From positions 124,001 to 188,000 of the forward strand of contig NZ_NFHL01000006.1 in the NCBI RefSeq assembly GCF_002161355.1: a stretch of 64,000 nt of DNA, given 5' to 3'. Below the pieces are notes generated by a model that did no database searches, was not told the origin of the DNA, and saw only the letters and a list, made by a program, of their open reading frames with translations. Position numbers and translations under genes: made by a program. This stretch comes from Lachnoclostridium sp. An76. GTDB taxonomy: Bacteria > Bacillota > Clostridia > Lachnospirales > Lachnospiraceae. Shown one piece after another: positions 45,292 through 55,054 of this stretch (position 1 is the first letter of the stretch; every line of letters starts with the position of its first letter).

Positions 45292-47217
45292 ATGAAGATC
45301 ACTTTAAAAGACGGATCGAGCAAAGAATATCAGCAGCCGATGAGCGTGTATGACATCGCGCTGGACATCAGCGAGGGGCTGGCAAGGATGGCGACAGCCG
45401 GAGAAGTAGACGGCGAGGTCGTTGACCTGAGGACAGTCGTTGACCATGACTGTGACCTGAGCATCCTGACATTTAACGACGAAAAGGGAAAAGGTGCATT
45501 CCGCCACACGGCGTCCCACATTATGGCGCAGGCGGTAAAGAGACTGTATCCTGAGACAAAGCTGGCGATCGGACCTTCCATTGCTGACGGGTTCTACTAT
45601 GATGTGGACAGGGAGACTCCGTTCACAGCGGAAGACCTGGAGAAGATCGAGGCGGAGATGAAGAAGATCGTCAAAGAGAATCTTGAGATCAAACAGTATA
45701 CAATGCCGAGAAACAAAGCAATCGAGTATTTTAAAGAGAAAAACGAAGACTATAAGGTGGAACTGATCGAGGATCTTCCGGAGGATGAGACGATCAGCTT
45801 CTATTCCCAGGGCGAGTTCACAGATCTGTGTGCGGGACCGCACCTGATGACCACAAAACAGGTGAAGGCATTCAAGCTCACAAGCCTGGCAGGCGCGTAC
45901 TGGAGAGGGGACGAGCACAATAAGATGCTCCAGAGGATCTACGGGACTGCCTTCCCGAAGAAAGCAGAGCTGGAAGAGTACCTGACGATGATCGAGGAAG
46001 CGAAGAAGCGCGACCACAGAAAGCTTGGAAAAGAACTGGGGCTGTTTATGATGCGCGAAGAAGGTCCGGGATTCCCGTTCTTCCTTCCGAACGGTATGGT
46101 GCTCAAGAATACGCTTCTTGACTACTGGAGAGAGATCCACCGCAGGGCAGGATATGTAGAGATCAGCACGCCGATCATGCTGAGCCGCCATCTGTGGGAG
46201 ACATCCGGACACTGGGATCACTATAAGGAAAACATGTATACAACCGTGATCGACGACGTGGATTTCGCGATCAAACCGATGAACTGCCCGGGCGGTATCC
46301 TTGTATACGAGTCAGAGCCGCGCTCTTACCGTGATCTCCCGATCCGCATGGGCGAGCTCGGACTGGTGCACCGCCATGAGAAATCCGGACAGCTCCACGG
46401 CCTGATGAGAGTGCGCTGCTTTACACAGGATGATGCGCATATCTTCATGATGCCGGAGCAGATCAAGGACGAGATCAAAGGGGTCGTAAAACTGATCGAC
46501 GAGGTGTACAGCCTCTTTGGATTTAAATATCATGTAGAGCTCTCCACACGTCCGGAGGACAGCATGGGAAGCGATGAGGACTGGGAAATGGCGACAGACG
46601 CTCTGAGGAGCGCGCTGGAGGACATTGGTCTCCCATATGTTGTAAATGAAGGGGACGGAGCGTTCTACGGGCCGAAGATCGACTTCCACCTGGAGGATTC
46701 CATCGGCAGGACATGGCAGTGCGGTACGATCCAGCTTGACTTCCAGCTTCCGCTCCGGTTTGACCTGGAGTACACAGGAGCGGACGGAGAGAAGCACAGA
46801 CCGATCATGATCCACCGTGTTGTATTCGGATCCATCGAGAGATTTATCGGGATCCTGATCGAGCATTTCGCGGGTGCATTCCCCACATGGCTTGCTCCGG
46901 TACAGGTAAAAGTGCTCCCGATCTCAGACAAGCACATGGACTATGGTATGAAGGTGCTCGACGCGCTGAAAGACGCGGGAATCCGCGCAGAGATCGACAC
47001 CCGTGCCGAAAAGATCGGGTATAAGATCCGCGAGGCGCAGATGAAGAAGATCCCATACATGCTTGTCGTGGGGGCAAAGGAAGAAGAAGAGAACAAAGTC
47101 TCCGTGAGAAGCAGATTCGCAGGAGATGAGGGACAGTGCGGGCTGGATTCATTCGTGGCGCAGATCAAAGAGGAGATCGCCGGGAAGGTCAGCAGGAAGA
47201 TCGAGAAGGAGAACTGA
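45292..47217 (+). CDS. thrS: Threonyl-tRNA synthetase
   Basis: A 641-aa class II synthetase that charges tRNA-Thr. Domains are TGS (residues 1-65), the editing/SAD domain (HTASHIMAQAVKRLYP with the zinc-type HxxxH, and CAGPHLMTT), the catalytic core and an anticodon-binding domain (about 540-640). The core shows PFFLPNGMVLKNTL, MNCPGGILVYESEPRSYRDLPIRMGELG, VRCFTQDDAHIF and HRVVFGSIERFIGILIEH. The start at 45292 follows AAAGGAAGGAAAAGAAG, and the T-box precedes it. Confidence 0.97.
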   Translation: MKITLKDGSSKEYQQPMSVYDIALDISEGLARMATAGEVDGEVVDLRTVVDHDCDLSILTFNDEKGKGAFRHTASHIMAQAVKRLYPETKLAIGPSIADGFYYDVDRETPFTAEDLEKIEAEMKKIVKENLEIKQYTMPRNKAIEYFKEKNEDYKVELIEDLPEDETISFYSQGEFTDLCAGPHLMTTKQVKAFKLTSLAGAYWRGDEHNKMLQRIYGTAFPKKAELEEYLTMIEEAKKRDHRKLGKELGLFMMREEGPGFPFFLPNGMVLKNTLLDYWREIHRRAGYVEISTPIMLSRHLWETSGHWDHYKENMYTTVIDDVDFAIKPMNCPGGILVYESEPRSYRDLPIRMGELGLVHRHEKSGQLHGLMRVRCFTQDDAHIFMMPEQIKDEIKGVVKLIDEVYSLFGFKYHVELSTRPEDSMGSDEDWEMATDALRSALEDIGLPYVVNEGDGAFYGPKIDFHLEDSIGRTWQCGTIQLDFQLPLRFDLEYTGADGEKHRPIMIHRVVFGSIERFIGILIEHFAGAFPTWLAPVQVKVLPISDKHMDYGMKVLDALKDAGIRAEIDTRAEKIGYKIREAQMKKIPYMLVVGAKEEEENKVSVRSRFAGDEGQCGLDSFVAQIKEEIAGKVSRKIEKEN

Positions 47218-48038
47218 TGAGCGCGCAGTACGAAAAACTATTAAAGTGCTATGAATATTACAGGTCAGTGACAGACTTTGAGCCGAGGGTGGGACTGATC
47301 CTCGGCTCGGGCCTGGGCGGATATGCCAGAAATATGAAGGTCGTCAAAGAGATCCCTTACGGGGATATCCCGGGCTTCCCGGTCTCCACTGTGCAGGGGC
47401 ACGACGGAAGATTCCTGCTGGGCTATATCGGAAATGTGCCTGCTGTGGTCATGAAAGGCAGGGTGCATTATTACGAAGGCTATTCTATGGAAGAGGTGGT
47501 CATGCCGGTCCGGCTGATGAAGATGATGGGCATTGAGATCCTTTTCCTGACCAATGCGGCAGGAGGCATGGGAGCAGGGTTCCGTGTGGGAGATTTCATG
47601 CTGATCACGGATCAGATCTCCAGTTTTGTGCCGTCGCCTCTGATCGGGGAAAACGTGTCCGAGTTCGGGGAACGTTTCCCGGATATGACACATATCTATG
47701 ACACGGAGCTGATGAAACTGATCCGAAAGACTGCTGAAGAAGAGGAAATCCCGCTACAGGAAGGCGTGTATCTCCAGACTTCCGGACCGAATTTTGAAAG
47801 TCCGGCAGAGATCAGGATGTATGCTGCTCTCGGAGCCGGCGCGGTGGGAATGAGCACTGCATGCGAAGCGATCGCGGCGCGGCATGCCGGCGTCAGAGTG
47901 TGTGGGATATCCTGCATCTCCAATATGGCGAGCGGCCTGTCGGACGAGGAGCTGAGCCATCTGGACGTCCAGGAAGTCGCAGACCGGCGTTCGGGAGAAT
48001 TTGAACTTCTGGTGACCCGGAGCATAGAGAAAATGTAA
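47217..48038 (+). CDS. Purine nucleoside phosphorylase
   Basis: A 273-aa PNP of the trimeric (PunA/Pnp-I) class that releases purine bases from nucleosides using phosphate. Motifs are GLILGSGLGGYA (phosphate loop), KGRVHYYEGYSMEEVVMPVRLMKMMG, TNAAGGMG, YLQTSGPNFESPAEIRM and a GMSTACEAIAARH segment. The ATG overlaps the thrS stop by one base (TGATG), so it is read from the same mRNA. The deaminase gene downstream fits a nucleoside salvage context. Confidence 0.9.
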   Translation: MSAQYEKLLKCYEYYRSVTDFEPRVGLILGSGLGGYARNMKVVKEIPYGDIPGFPVSTVQGHDGRFLLGYIGNVPAVVMKGRVHYYEGYSMEEVVMPVRLMKMMGIEILFLTNAAGGMGAGFRVGDFMLITDQISSFVPSPLIGENVSEFGERFPDMTHIYDTELMKLIRKTAEEEEIPLQEGVYLQTSGPNFESPAEIRMYAALGAGAVGMSTACEAIAARHAGVRVCGISCISNMASGLSDEELSHLDVQEVADRRSGEFELLVTRSIEKM

Positions 48039-48117
48039 AGACACAGCAGATAATGGAGACAGTTACCGGGATAGAACCTGAATGACTGAGATAGAAGAAG
48101 GGAGCATGAAGGCTGAG

Positions 48118-49455
48118 ATGAGGACAAGGATCTATAATGCCAGGATACTGACAATGGAACCGGGGAGAAAGATCTTCTTCGGGGAGATCGGGATCGAAGA
48201 CGGCAGGATCATATCTGTCAGGGAAGAGCAGGGAAAAGAGAAAGAGCAGGCAGAAGACGGGGCTGCGCTGGAGAAAGAAAATCAGAAGGGACAGGCTTCC
48301 GGCGGCTGGGATGAGGAGATCGATGCGCGCGGGAACCTGGTCATGCCCGGCTTTAAAAACGCGCATACCCACTCCCCGATGACATTCCTGCGGTCTTATG
48401 CGGATGACATGAAGCTTCAGGAGTGGCTGTTTGACAAAGTGTTCCCGGCGGAGGCAGAGCTGACATCCGATGATATTTACTGGCTTACGAAGCTGGCGGT
48501 CATGGAGTACCTGACCAGTGGGATCACGTCAGTCTTTGATATGTACAAGCTCAAAAAAGACAGCGCAAGGGCGGCTGAGGAGACCGGGTTCCGCATGGTG
48601 TTCTGCGGAGACATGAATGACTTCGGCGGGACAGTGGAAGAGATGGAGAAGGATTACATCGGATATAACAGAGATCCGGACAGCCTTCTGTCCTATCAGA
48701 TCGGCTTTCACGCAGAGTATACGACCAACCGGGAGAGGATGGGGCAGATCGCGGCCCTGGCGGAGAAATATAAGGCTCCGGTATGTGTCCACTGCTCAGA
48801 GACGAAAAAGGAAGTGGAAGAGTGCCGGGAGCGCTCCGGCATGAGTCCTGTCGCGTACATGGATTCCCTGGGACTGTTCCAATACGGAGGATGCCTTTTC
48901 CACGGCGTGCACATGGATGACAGTGATTTTGACATCATCAGAGACAGAGGGATCAGCGTGGTGACAAACCCGGCGTCGAACCTGAAACTTGCAAGCGGCA
49001 TTGCCCCGGTCAAAAGATATCTGGATCAGGGGATCCCCGTGGCGATCGGGACGGACGGAGCAGCCAGCAATAACTGCCTGGATATGTTCCGCGAGATGTT
49101 CCTTGTGACAGGGCTTCAGAAAGTGCTGTGCGATGACCCGGAAGCGGTGCCTGCGATGGATGTGCTCAAGATGGCAACCGTAAACGGGGCCCATGCCATG
49201 GGTCTGGAAGATTGCGATGTGCTCTCCTGCGGGAAAAGGGCGGACCTGATCCTGATCGACCTCATGCAGCCGAATATGCAGCCGCTCCAGAATATCGAGA
49301 AAAATATCGTGTACAGCGGAAGCAAGCAGAATGTCAGGATGACGATGATCAACGGAAAAACAGTGTACAGAGACGGGGAATTCTTTATCGGGGAATCTCC
49401 GGAGACAGTATACCGGAATGCGCAGCGGATCTCCGAACGCATTCTCGGGCAGTAA
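48118..49455 (+). CDS. Amidohydrolase, MTA/SAH-deaminase-like (MtaD/TrzN family)
   Basis: About 445 aa. It probably deaminates adenosine-type compounds such as S-adenosylhomocysteine or methylthioadenosine. Metal-site motifs are PGFKNAHTHSPM, CVHCSETKKE, GVHMDDSD and IGTDGAASNNCLDMF. A Glu/Lys/Gln-rich insertion of about 30 residues lies between the two N-terminal composite-domain strands. The family start MRTRIYNARILTM supports 48118, with AAGG upstream; ATGs at 48082 and 48106 are also in frame. It follows the phosphorylase gene. Confidence 0.8.
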   Translation: MRTRIYNARILTMEPGRKIFFGEIGIEDGRIISVREEQGKEKEQAEDGAALEKENQKGQASGGWDEEIDARGNLVMPGFKNAHTHSPMTFLRSYADDMKLQEWLFDKVFPAEAELTSDDIYWLTKLAVMEYLTSGITSVFDMYKLKKDSARAAEETGFRMVFCGDMNDFGGTVEEMEKDYIGYNRDPDSLLSYQIGFHAEYTTNRERMGQIAALAEKYKAPVCVHCSETKKEVEECRERSGMSPVAYMDSLGLFQYGGCLFHGVHMDDSDFDIIRDRGISVVTNPASNLKLASGIAPVKRYLDQGIPVAIGTDGAASNNCLDMFREMFLVTGLQKVLCDDPEAVPAMDVLKMATVNGAHAMGLEDCDVLSCGKRADLILIDLMQPNMQPLQNIEKNIVYSGSKQNVRMTMINGKTVYRDGEFFIGESPETVYRNAQRISERILGQ

Positions 49456-49499
49456 GCATACAGGGGAGAAGTGAAAAATCATAACGGAAAGGGGTACAG

Positions 49500-49967
49500 A
49501 TGATGAGAGCAGCAATTTTTACGATCGACAGTGGGATTTACAAGGCAAAGGCAGAGAGCGCCGCGGCGTCCGCTCTGAAACGGATGCTGGAGCAGGTTGG
49601 ATTCGAGGTGAAGGCGGCCAGCGTCCTTCCCCAGGAGAGGGAAGTTGTCGCCACAGTGCTGCGCCAGCTTTCGGATTCAGGGGCAGTAGACCTGATCCTG
49701 ACAACAGGCGCTGTGGGATATCAGGACGGAGACTGTGCGCCGGAGGCATTGTCTGATGCAGCAGAGATGCTCATCCCGGGGATCCCGGAAGCACTCCGGG
49801 CATATAACCTGAGATATACAAAGGCGTCCATGATGGACAGGATGATGGCAGGTATCCGAAAGAAGACGCTGCTTATGAACCTTCCCGAAAGCGCGAAGAC
49901 GGCAAAAGAGGATATGGAGTACATCCTCATGGAGACCGTTCAGGTTGTGGAGAATCTGAGTTTATGA
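49500..49967 (+). CDS. MoaB/Mog-like molybdopterin-binding domain protein
   Basis: 155 aa with a single MoCF-biosynthesis domain. The family motifs are recognisable but degenerate. TTGAVGYQDGDCAPEAL stands in place of the usual TGGTG...D.TPEA, and MIPGIPEALRAYNLRYTKASMMDR and LLMNLPESAKTAKEDM in place of the usual PG...R and LPG.P motifs. No other molybdenum-cofactor gene is in the window, so a role outside classic MoCo synthesis is possible. The start follows AAAGGGGTACAG. The last codons overlap the next gene (ATGATG). Confidence 0.75.
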   Translation: MMRAAIFTIDSGIYKAKAESAAASALKRMLEQVGFEVKAASVLPQEREVVATVLRQLSDSGAVDLILTTGAVGYQDGDCAPEALSDAAEMLIPGIPEALRAYNLRYTKASMMDRMMAGIRKKTLLMNLPESAKTAKEDMEYILMETVQVVENLSL

Positions 49968-50659
49968 TGAAAGTAACATATTTAGGACACAGCGGATTCC
50001 TCGTTGAGACAGACGATGCGTATTTCCTTTTTGATTACTATAAAGGAACAGTGCCGGAACTGGACAGCTCGAAGAAAATGTTCGTATTCGTAAGCCACGG
50101 ACATTATGACCACTACAGTAAGAGGATCTATGGATTCCGAAAGGAGTTTGAAGAAATCTATTATATCCTGTCCTGGGATGTCCCGGCAGGATCAGAGAAG
50201 GTTTATCACCTCAGGCCCGGTGAAGAGACAGAAATCGCGGGATGCAGTGTGCGCACGCTGCGCTCAAATGATGAGGGAGTGGCGTTCCTGGTCCGTTATC
50301 ACGGAAAGACGCTGTACCATGCCGGAGACCTGAACTGGTGGCACTGGGAGGGCGAGCCGGAGGAATATAATACAGGGATGAGGCGTTCCTATCAGTCCGA
50401 GATCAACAAGCTTCAGGGCGAGAAGATCGACGCGGCTTTTGTGCCTGTGGATCCCAGGCTCGGGGAACAGTACTGCTGGGGCATTGACTGCTTTATGAAA
50501 AGGACGGACACAAAGGATGTATTCCCCATGCATTTCTGGGGGAGCTATGACGTCTATGAGCGCCTGATGCTGGAACCGTGCACCCGGGATTACAGGGAAC
50601 GCATCATGAAGATCGGGCAGGAGGGACAGAGCTTTCTCCTGGACAGCTCAGAAAAATAA
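49964..50659 (+). CDS. MBL-fold metallo-hydrolase (UlaG/YtkL-like)
   Basis: A 231-aa metallo-beta-lactamase-fold protein beginning MKVTYLGHSGFLVET. It carries the metal motif VSHGHYDHYSK, a conserved Asp in LYHAGDLNWWHWEG, and VFPMHFWGSYDVYERL at the third metal-ligand region. The substrate is not predictable. It overlaps the Mog-like gene by 4 bases; ATG 49964 or 49967 may be used. RNase H follows after 18 bases. Confidence 0.83.
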   Translation: MMKVTYLGHSGFLVETDDAYFLFDYYKGTVPELDSSKKMFVFVSHGHYDHYSKRIYGFRKEFEEIYYILSWDVPAGSEKVYHLRPGEETEIAGCSVRTLRSNDEGVAFLVRYHGKTLYHAGDLNWWHWEGEPEEYNTGMRRSYQSEINKLQGEKIDAAFVPVDPRLGEQYCWGIDCFMKRTDTKDVFPMHFWGSYDVYERLMLEPCTRDYRERIMKIGQEGQSFLLDSSEK

Positions 50660-50677
50660 AGGTGGAGAGAAAGAGAT

Positions 50678-51160
50678 ATGCTTGTTAAGATCTATACAGA
50701 CGGTGCGGCCAGGGGCAACCCGGACGGACCCGGAGGATACGGGACCGTGCTCGAGTATGTGGACACAAAAGGAGAGCTGCATGTAAAAGAAATATCCCAG
50801 GGGTATGTCAGGACGACAAATAACCGGATGGAGCTGATGGCTGTCATCGCCGGTCTGGAAGCCTTGAACCGCCCCTGTACGGTAGAGATTTATTCGGATT
50901 CCCAGTACGTGGTAAATGCATTCAACCAGCACTGGGTGGACGGATGGATCAAAAAAGGGTGGAAGCGGGGCAAGAATGAACCGGTCAAGAACGTGGACCT
51001 GTGGAAACGCCTGCTGAGCGCGAAAGAGCCCCACAGTACAAGCTTCCACTGGGTGAAAGGCCATGACGGACATCCCCAGAATGAGCGGTGCGATGAACTC
51101 GCCACATCCGCGGCGGACGGGGACGGGCTGATCGTGGATGAAGGAGCAGGGCAGTCTTGA
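50678..51160 (+). CDS. rnhA: Ribonuclease HI
   Basis: A 160-aa type 1 RNase H that cleaves RNA in RNA-DNA hybrids. The DEDD residues are visible: Asp in [18 protein letters not shown], Glu in [16 protein letters not shown], Asp in [11 protein letters not shown], and the C-terminal Asp in NERCDELA after the flexible His (VKGHDG). The start follows GGTGGAGAGAAAGAGAT. The length is normal. Confidence 0.94.
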   Translation: MLVKIYTDGAARGNPDGPGGYGTVLEYVDTKGELHVKEISQGYVRTTNNRMELMAVIAGLEALNRPCTVEIYSDSQYVVNAFNQHWVDGWIKKGWKRGKNEPVKNVDLWKRLLSAKEPHSTSFHWVKGHDGHPQNERCDELATSAADGDGLIVDEGAGQS

Positions 51161-51290
51161 TGTGATGCCAAAGCTGTGTCAGATGCTCAACGACCGTTTG
51201 AAGGAAAAGACAGTCCCCGGTTTCCAGGAGAAAAGTTTTAATTGTCAAGAAACAGTGGCATTTTTAATTTTCATATAGTATAATCAAATA

Positions 51291-51689
51291 CTGTGTTAAG
51301 TAAGACAGGCGATCGCGGCTGCAGGTGCCGAAAGGCCGCAGACGAGGAAAGTCCGGGCTTCACAGGGCAGGATGCCGGATAACGTCCGGTGGAGGTGACT
51401 CCAAGGCCAGTGCAACAGAAATAAACCGCCCGGGCGGAGGGCTGAGAAGAAGACAGAGACGCTTCTTTTGAGCTCTCCGTCCGGGTAAGGGTGGAAAGGC
51501 AGTGTAAGAGACTACCGCCTCGCTGGTAACAGAGAGGGCACATGTAAACCCCATCCGAAGCAAGACCGGATAGAAGCAATGCGGCTGCCCGCCGCGCTTC
51601 AGGTTGGTCGCTCGAGCACAGCGGCGACGCTGTGCCTAGACAGATGATCGCCCACGACATAACCCGGCTTATCGTCTTGCTTAACACAG
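51291..51689 (+). ncRNA. rnpB: RNase P RNA
   Basis: The catalytic RNA of tRNA 5' processing. P1 is formed by CTGTGTTAAGTAAGAC (51291-51306) and GTCTTGCTTAACACAG (51674-51689). Universally conserved blocks occur in order: GAGGAAAGTCCGGGCTTCAC, a CAGTGCAACAGAAA segment, GGGTAAGGGTGGAAAGGC, AGAGACTACCGC and ACAGATGATCGCC. A T run (ATTTTTTTGG) follows P1 and serves as terminator. TATAAT at 51279-51284 is the promoter -10. The bacterial type A/B assignment was not attempted. Confidence 0.95.
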
Positions 51690-51711
51690 TATTTTTTTGG
51701 AGGCATGAAAA

Positions 51712-52743
51712 ATGGGAATGAAGATAAATGCAGAGCTGCCGCTCCCCGCGGATCTCAAGGCGGAGTACCCGCTCCCCAAAGAGATCCTGGAGATCAAGAA
51801 AAAAAGAGATCAGGAAATCCGGGACATTTTCACCGGGAAGTCCGATAAGTTCATTGTGATCGTAGGACCCTGCTCCGCGGACAATGAAGATTCTGTCTGC
51901 GAGTATGTAAACCGCCTTGCGGGAGTCAATGAGAAGGTTTCCGACCGTCTCATGATCATCCCGAGGATCTACACAAACAAGCCCCGTACCACCGGCGAGG
52001 GATATAAAGGAATGCTCCACCAGCCGGAGCCGGATCAGGCTCCTGACCTGCTGGCAGGGATCATCGCGATAAGAAAGCTGCATACAAGGGCAATTAAGGA
52101 GAGCGGTCTTACAGCCGCGGATGAGATGCTCTATCCTGAGAACAGAAGCTACCTGGATGACATCCTTTCTTATGAGGCGATCGGCGCCCGCTCTGTTGAG
52201 AACCAGCAGCACCGTCTTACCGCAAGCGGCATGGATATCCCGGTGGGGATGAAAAACCCGACCAGCGGGGATTTCTCAGTGATGCTCAATTCCGTCGTGG
52301 CAGCGCAGAGCTCGCATACTTTTATCTACAGGGGGATGGATGTGACCACAGACGGAAATGATCTGGCCCATGTGATCTTAAGGGGCGGAGTAGACAAATA
52401 TGGCACGTGCATTCCGAACTATCATTATGAGGATCTGGTCCGTCTCCTTGACATGTATCAGAAGCGGGAGCTGAAAAACCCTGCGGCTGTCGTGGATGCA
52501 AATCATTCCAACTCGAATAAACAGTTCAGGGAGCAGATACGCATTGTGAGCGAGGTGCTCCACAGCCGGAAATATAATCCGGAGCTGAGGACGCTGATCA
52601 AAGGCGTTATGATCGAGAGCTACCTTGAGGAAGGATGCCAGAAGATCGATGAGAACAGAGTGTATGGAAAGTCGATCACCGACCCGTGCCTCGGCTGGGA
52701 GGACACGGAGAGACTTCTGTATAAAATAGCGGAAGAGTGCTGA
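51712..52743 (+). CDS. 3-deoxy-7-phosphoheptulonate synthase (DAHP synthase, AroF/G/H type)
   Basis: A 343-aa class I-alpha enzyme of the shikimate pathway (phosphoenolpyruvate plus erythrose 4-phosphate). Motifs are FIVIVGPCSADNE, IPRIYTNKPRTTGEGYKG, ARSVENQQHR, GMKNPTSGD, ILRGG, DANHSNSNKQF and GVMIESYLEEG. It begins 22 bases after the RNase P RNA and is followed by a strong terminator. pheA lies 2.3 kb downstream in the same direction. Confidence 0.94.
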   Translation: MGMKINAELPLPADLKAEYPLPKEILEIKKKRDQEIRDIFTGKSDKFIVIVGPCSADNEDSVCEYVNRLAGVNEKVSDRLMIIPRIYTNKPRTTGEGYKGMLHQPEPDQAPDLLAGIIAIRKLHTRAIKESGLTAADEMLYPENRSYLDDILSYEAIGARSVENQQHRLTASGMDIPVGMKNPTSGDFSVMLNSVVAAQSSHTFIYRGMDVTTDGNDLAHVILRGGVDKYGTCIPNYHYEDLVRLLDMYQKRELKNPAAVVDANHSNSNKQFREQIRIVSEVLHSRKYNPELRTLIKGVMIESYLEEGCQKIDENRVYGKSITDPCLGWEDTERLLYKIAEEC

Positions 52744-52761
52744 TAAAATGGCTGAGTAAAA

Positions 52762-52822
52762 AAGAAACCATACAGGGCAGATAGAATAGTTTATTCCCTG
52801 CCTGTAGGGTTTCCTTTTTTTA
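52762..52822. terminator. Terminator between DAHP synthase and PyrI genes
   Basis: AAGAAACC-ATACAGGGCAG pairs imperfectly with CTGCCTGTAGGGTTTCCTT and is followed by a run of T. It also serves the convergent pyrI on its A-rich side. Confidence 0.8.
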
Positions 52823-52835
52823 TCTGTGAGCGGGC

Positions 52836-53279
52836 TTATCTGTGCCTGCGGTATTTCTCTTCACAGTATTTGCAGCGGTAGATCTGGTTCTCCTCATCCG
52901 TGAGAACAAATACATGATCCAGTTCCTGCTCGATGGAAGTGATGCATCTCGGATTCTTGCACTTGATCACATTGCGGATCTCTTTCGGGAGAGAGAGAGG
53001 TTTCTTGGAAATGATCTCCCCGTCCTCGATGATATTTACAGTGATATTATGATCAATGAAACCGAGGATATCAAGATCCATAAAATCGATGGGACATTCG
53101 ATCTTCATAATGTCTTTTTTTCCCATCTTGCTGCTTTTGGCATTTTTGATGATCGCCACGCAGCAGTCCAGTTTGTCGAGGTGGAGATATTTGTAGATCT
53201 CCATGCTCTTGCCGGCCTCGATATGATCCAGTACAAAGCCTTCAGAAATACGTCCCACGTTCAGTGTGTTTTTTACCAT
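52836..53279 (-). CDS. pyrI: Aspartate carbamoyltransferase regulatory subunit
   Basis: A 147-aa PyrI. The N-terminal nucleotide-binding domain begins LNVGRISEGFVLDHIEAGKSM. The C-terminal zinc domain has four cysteines (CKNPRC...CKYCEEKY). It binds nucleotide effectors and joins PyrB trimers for feedback control. ATG 53279 follows AAAGGATTAAGATC. It lies 37 bases after pyrB on the same strand. Confidence 0.95.
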   Translation of the reverse strand: MVKNTLNVGRISEGFVLDHIEAGKSMEIYKYLHLDKLDCCVAIIKNAKSSKMGKKDIMKIECPIDFMDLDILGFIDHNITVNIIEDGEIISKKPLSLPKEIRNVIKCKNPRCITSIEQELDHVFVLTDEENQIYRCKYCEEKYRRHR

Positions 53280-53316
53280 GATCTTAATCCTTTCTATACA
53301 ATTAACAATTACAATA

Positions 53317-54237
53317 TTAGTCAACGTGGATATCCAGGAGAGTCAGGATCAGCGCCATGCGGACATAGACCCCGTACTGTACCTGGCGGAAATATGCGGC
53401 GCGGGGGTCATCGTCGACCTCCACGGAAATCTCATTTACCCTGGGAAGGGGATGGAGCACGTACATATCTTCCGGAGCAAGCTTCATTTTCGCCTTATCC
53501 AGGATGTAGAAATCCTTCATCCGTACATAGTCGTCTTCATTGAAGAAGCGTTCCTTCTGGACTCGAGTCATGTACAGGATGTCCAGGTTCGGCATGGCGT
53601 CTTCCAGTCGGACGACTTCCTCGTAAGGAATATGTTTCTTGTCCAGGACGTCATGGCGGATGTACTCCGGGAGACGGAGCTCCTCCGGAGAGATCAGGAT
53701 AAAGCGGATGCCCTCATATCTGACCAGAGCGTTGATCAGAGAATGGACCGTACGGCCGAATTTCAGGTCTCCGCACAGACCGATCGTCATATTGCTGAGA
53801 CGCCCCTTCAGATTGCGGATCGTCAGCAGGTCAGTCAGCGTCTGGGTCGGGTGCTGATGTCCTCCGTCTCCGGCGTTGATGACCGGGATGGAAGAGTGCT
53901 GGCATGCGACCATGGGCGCGCCTTCTTTTGGATGTCTCATTGCGCAGATATCTGCGTAGCATGAGATCGTGCGGATCGTGTCAGATACACTCTCTCCCTT
54001 TGCCGCAGAACTGGAGTCTGCGGAAGAAAATCCCATAACGCTGCCGCCGAGATTCAGCATAGCCGCCTCATGGCTTAACCGGGTGCGGGTACTTGGCTCG
54101 TAGAAGAGAGTGGCAAGTTTTTTCCCATCGCACGCATGTGCATATTTCTCGCGGTGCGCCTCGATATCCTGGGCGAGATCCAGCAGTTTATCAAGCTCCT
54201 CCACTGAAAAATCCAGCGGGCTCATCAAATGTCTCAT
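53317..54237 (-). CDS. pyrB: Aspartate carbamoyltransferase catalytic subunit
   Basis: A 306-aa enzyme for the first committed step of pyrimidine synthesis. The carbamoyl-phosphate site [16 protein letters not shown], the family [22 protein letters not shown] and a C-terminal [13 protein letters not shown] are present. The start at 54237 follows AAGGAGGTTATTT. The leader (54238-54312) has two small hairpins (GGGATGG/CCATCCC and GCGCAG/CTGCGC), the second with a T run only on the plus strand. Other pyr genes are elsewhere. Confidence 0.96.
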   Translation of the reverse strand: MRHLMSPLDFSVEELDKLLDLAQDIEAHREKYAHACDGKKLATLFYEPSTRTRLSHEAAMLNLGGSVMGFSSADSSSAAKGESVSDTIRTISCYADICAMRHPKEGAPMVACQHSSIPVINAGDGGHQHPTQTLTDLLTIRNLKGRLSNMTIGLCGDLKFGRTVHSLINALVRYEGIRFILISPEELRLPEYIRHDVLDKKHIPYEEVVRLEDAMPNLDILYMTRVQKERFFNEDDYVRMKDFYILDKAKMKLAPEDMYVLHPLPRVNEISVEVDDDPRAAYFRQVQYGVYVRMALILTLLDIHVD

Positions 54238-54312
54238 AAATAACCTCCTTAATTGCGGGATGGGACTTCCATCCCAAGACATACAGGAAGCGCAGTCATC
54301 TGCGCTTTTTGT

Positions 54313-54849
54313 TTATCTGTATTGAAGTAACTGTTCTACGGTTTTGCGCTTCGGCGCCTCCGGCTCGACGTCAGGGTATCCGAGGGCGATCAATGCCCCA
54401 AGTTCCTGATCTTCCGGGATGCCGAGCAGTTCTGAGATTCCGTCCTCATCGAAAACACCCATGATGACAGTCCCCAGCCCTTTGTCCCATGCCGAAAGGC
54501 AGAAGGTCTGGCAGGCCACGCCGACGTCAAACATCTGCCAGCGGTCTTCCTTTTTCGTCGTGAAAGAACCGTCCCGCTCAAAGCCGCAGCGTCCTTTGAT
54601 AAAGGTGACAGCCATCAGTACGGGAGCCTGGCGTATGATCCTTGAATTGTAATCCGGGGTATACTGATCCGCGATCCCGGAGAGGACAGTACGGTCCTCA
54701 ACAGCGATATAGCGGGTGATCTGAGTATTTTTCCATGAGGGAGAGTAAGATGCCGATGATACGACAGAATCAATAATAGAATGGTCAACAGGATCCGGTT
54801 TAAATTTTCGTATGCTCCTGCGCGTTTTAATGCACTCTGTTACGTTCAT
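54313..54849 (-). CDS. Nitroreductase family protein
   Basis: A 178-aa FMN-dependent oxidoreductase. The N-terminal MNVTECIKTRRSIRKFKPDPV is typical. ASYSPSWKNTQITRY replaces the common A-PS--N-Q-W patch, and GLGTVIMGVFDEDGISELLGIPEDQELGALIALGYP is the C-terminal signature. The natural substrate is unknown. The start follows GGGAGGTACATAT. It lies upstream of pyrB on the same strand, separated by 75 bases. Confidence 0.85.
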   Translation of the reverse strand: MNVTECIKTRRSIRKFKPDPVDHSIIDSVVSSASYSPSWKNTQITRYIAVEDRTVLSGIADQYTPDYNSRIIRQAPVLMAVTFIKGRCGFERDGSFTTKKEDRWQMFDVGVACQTFCLSAWDKGLGTVIMGVFDEDGISELLGIPEDQELGALIALGYPDVEPEAPKRKTVEQLLQYR

Positions 54850-55054
54850 ATATGTACCTCCCTGAATTCTCCACCTAATCATATAATAAAACGGGTCGAT
54901 TTTCAACCGGATTTCAAAGATCAAAAATCTTTTTCTTTGTCCCGAAAAGTGGATTTTGCCTGAAAAATGTAATATAATGGGCGGTAAGTGCTAAAAACCG
55001 GGATGAAAACAGAAAATATCATCCGGGGATACATGAGAAGGGAGATATACGGAA

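Noticed and set aside
54238..54312. PyrR-type attenuator in front of pyrB
   Set aside because: Two small hairpins exist, but there is no T run on the pyrB strand and no recognisable PyrR-binding consensus, so it was left as an unassigned leader.
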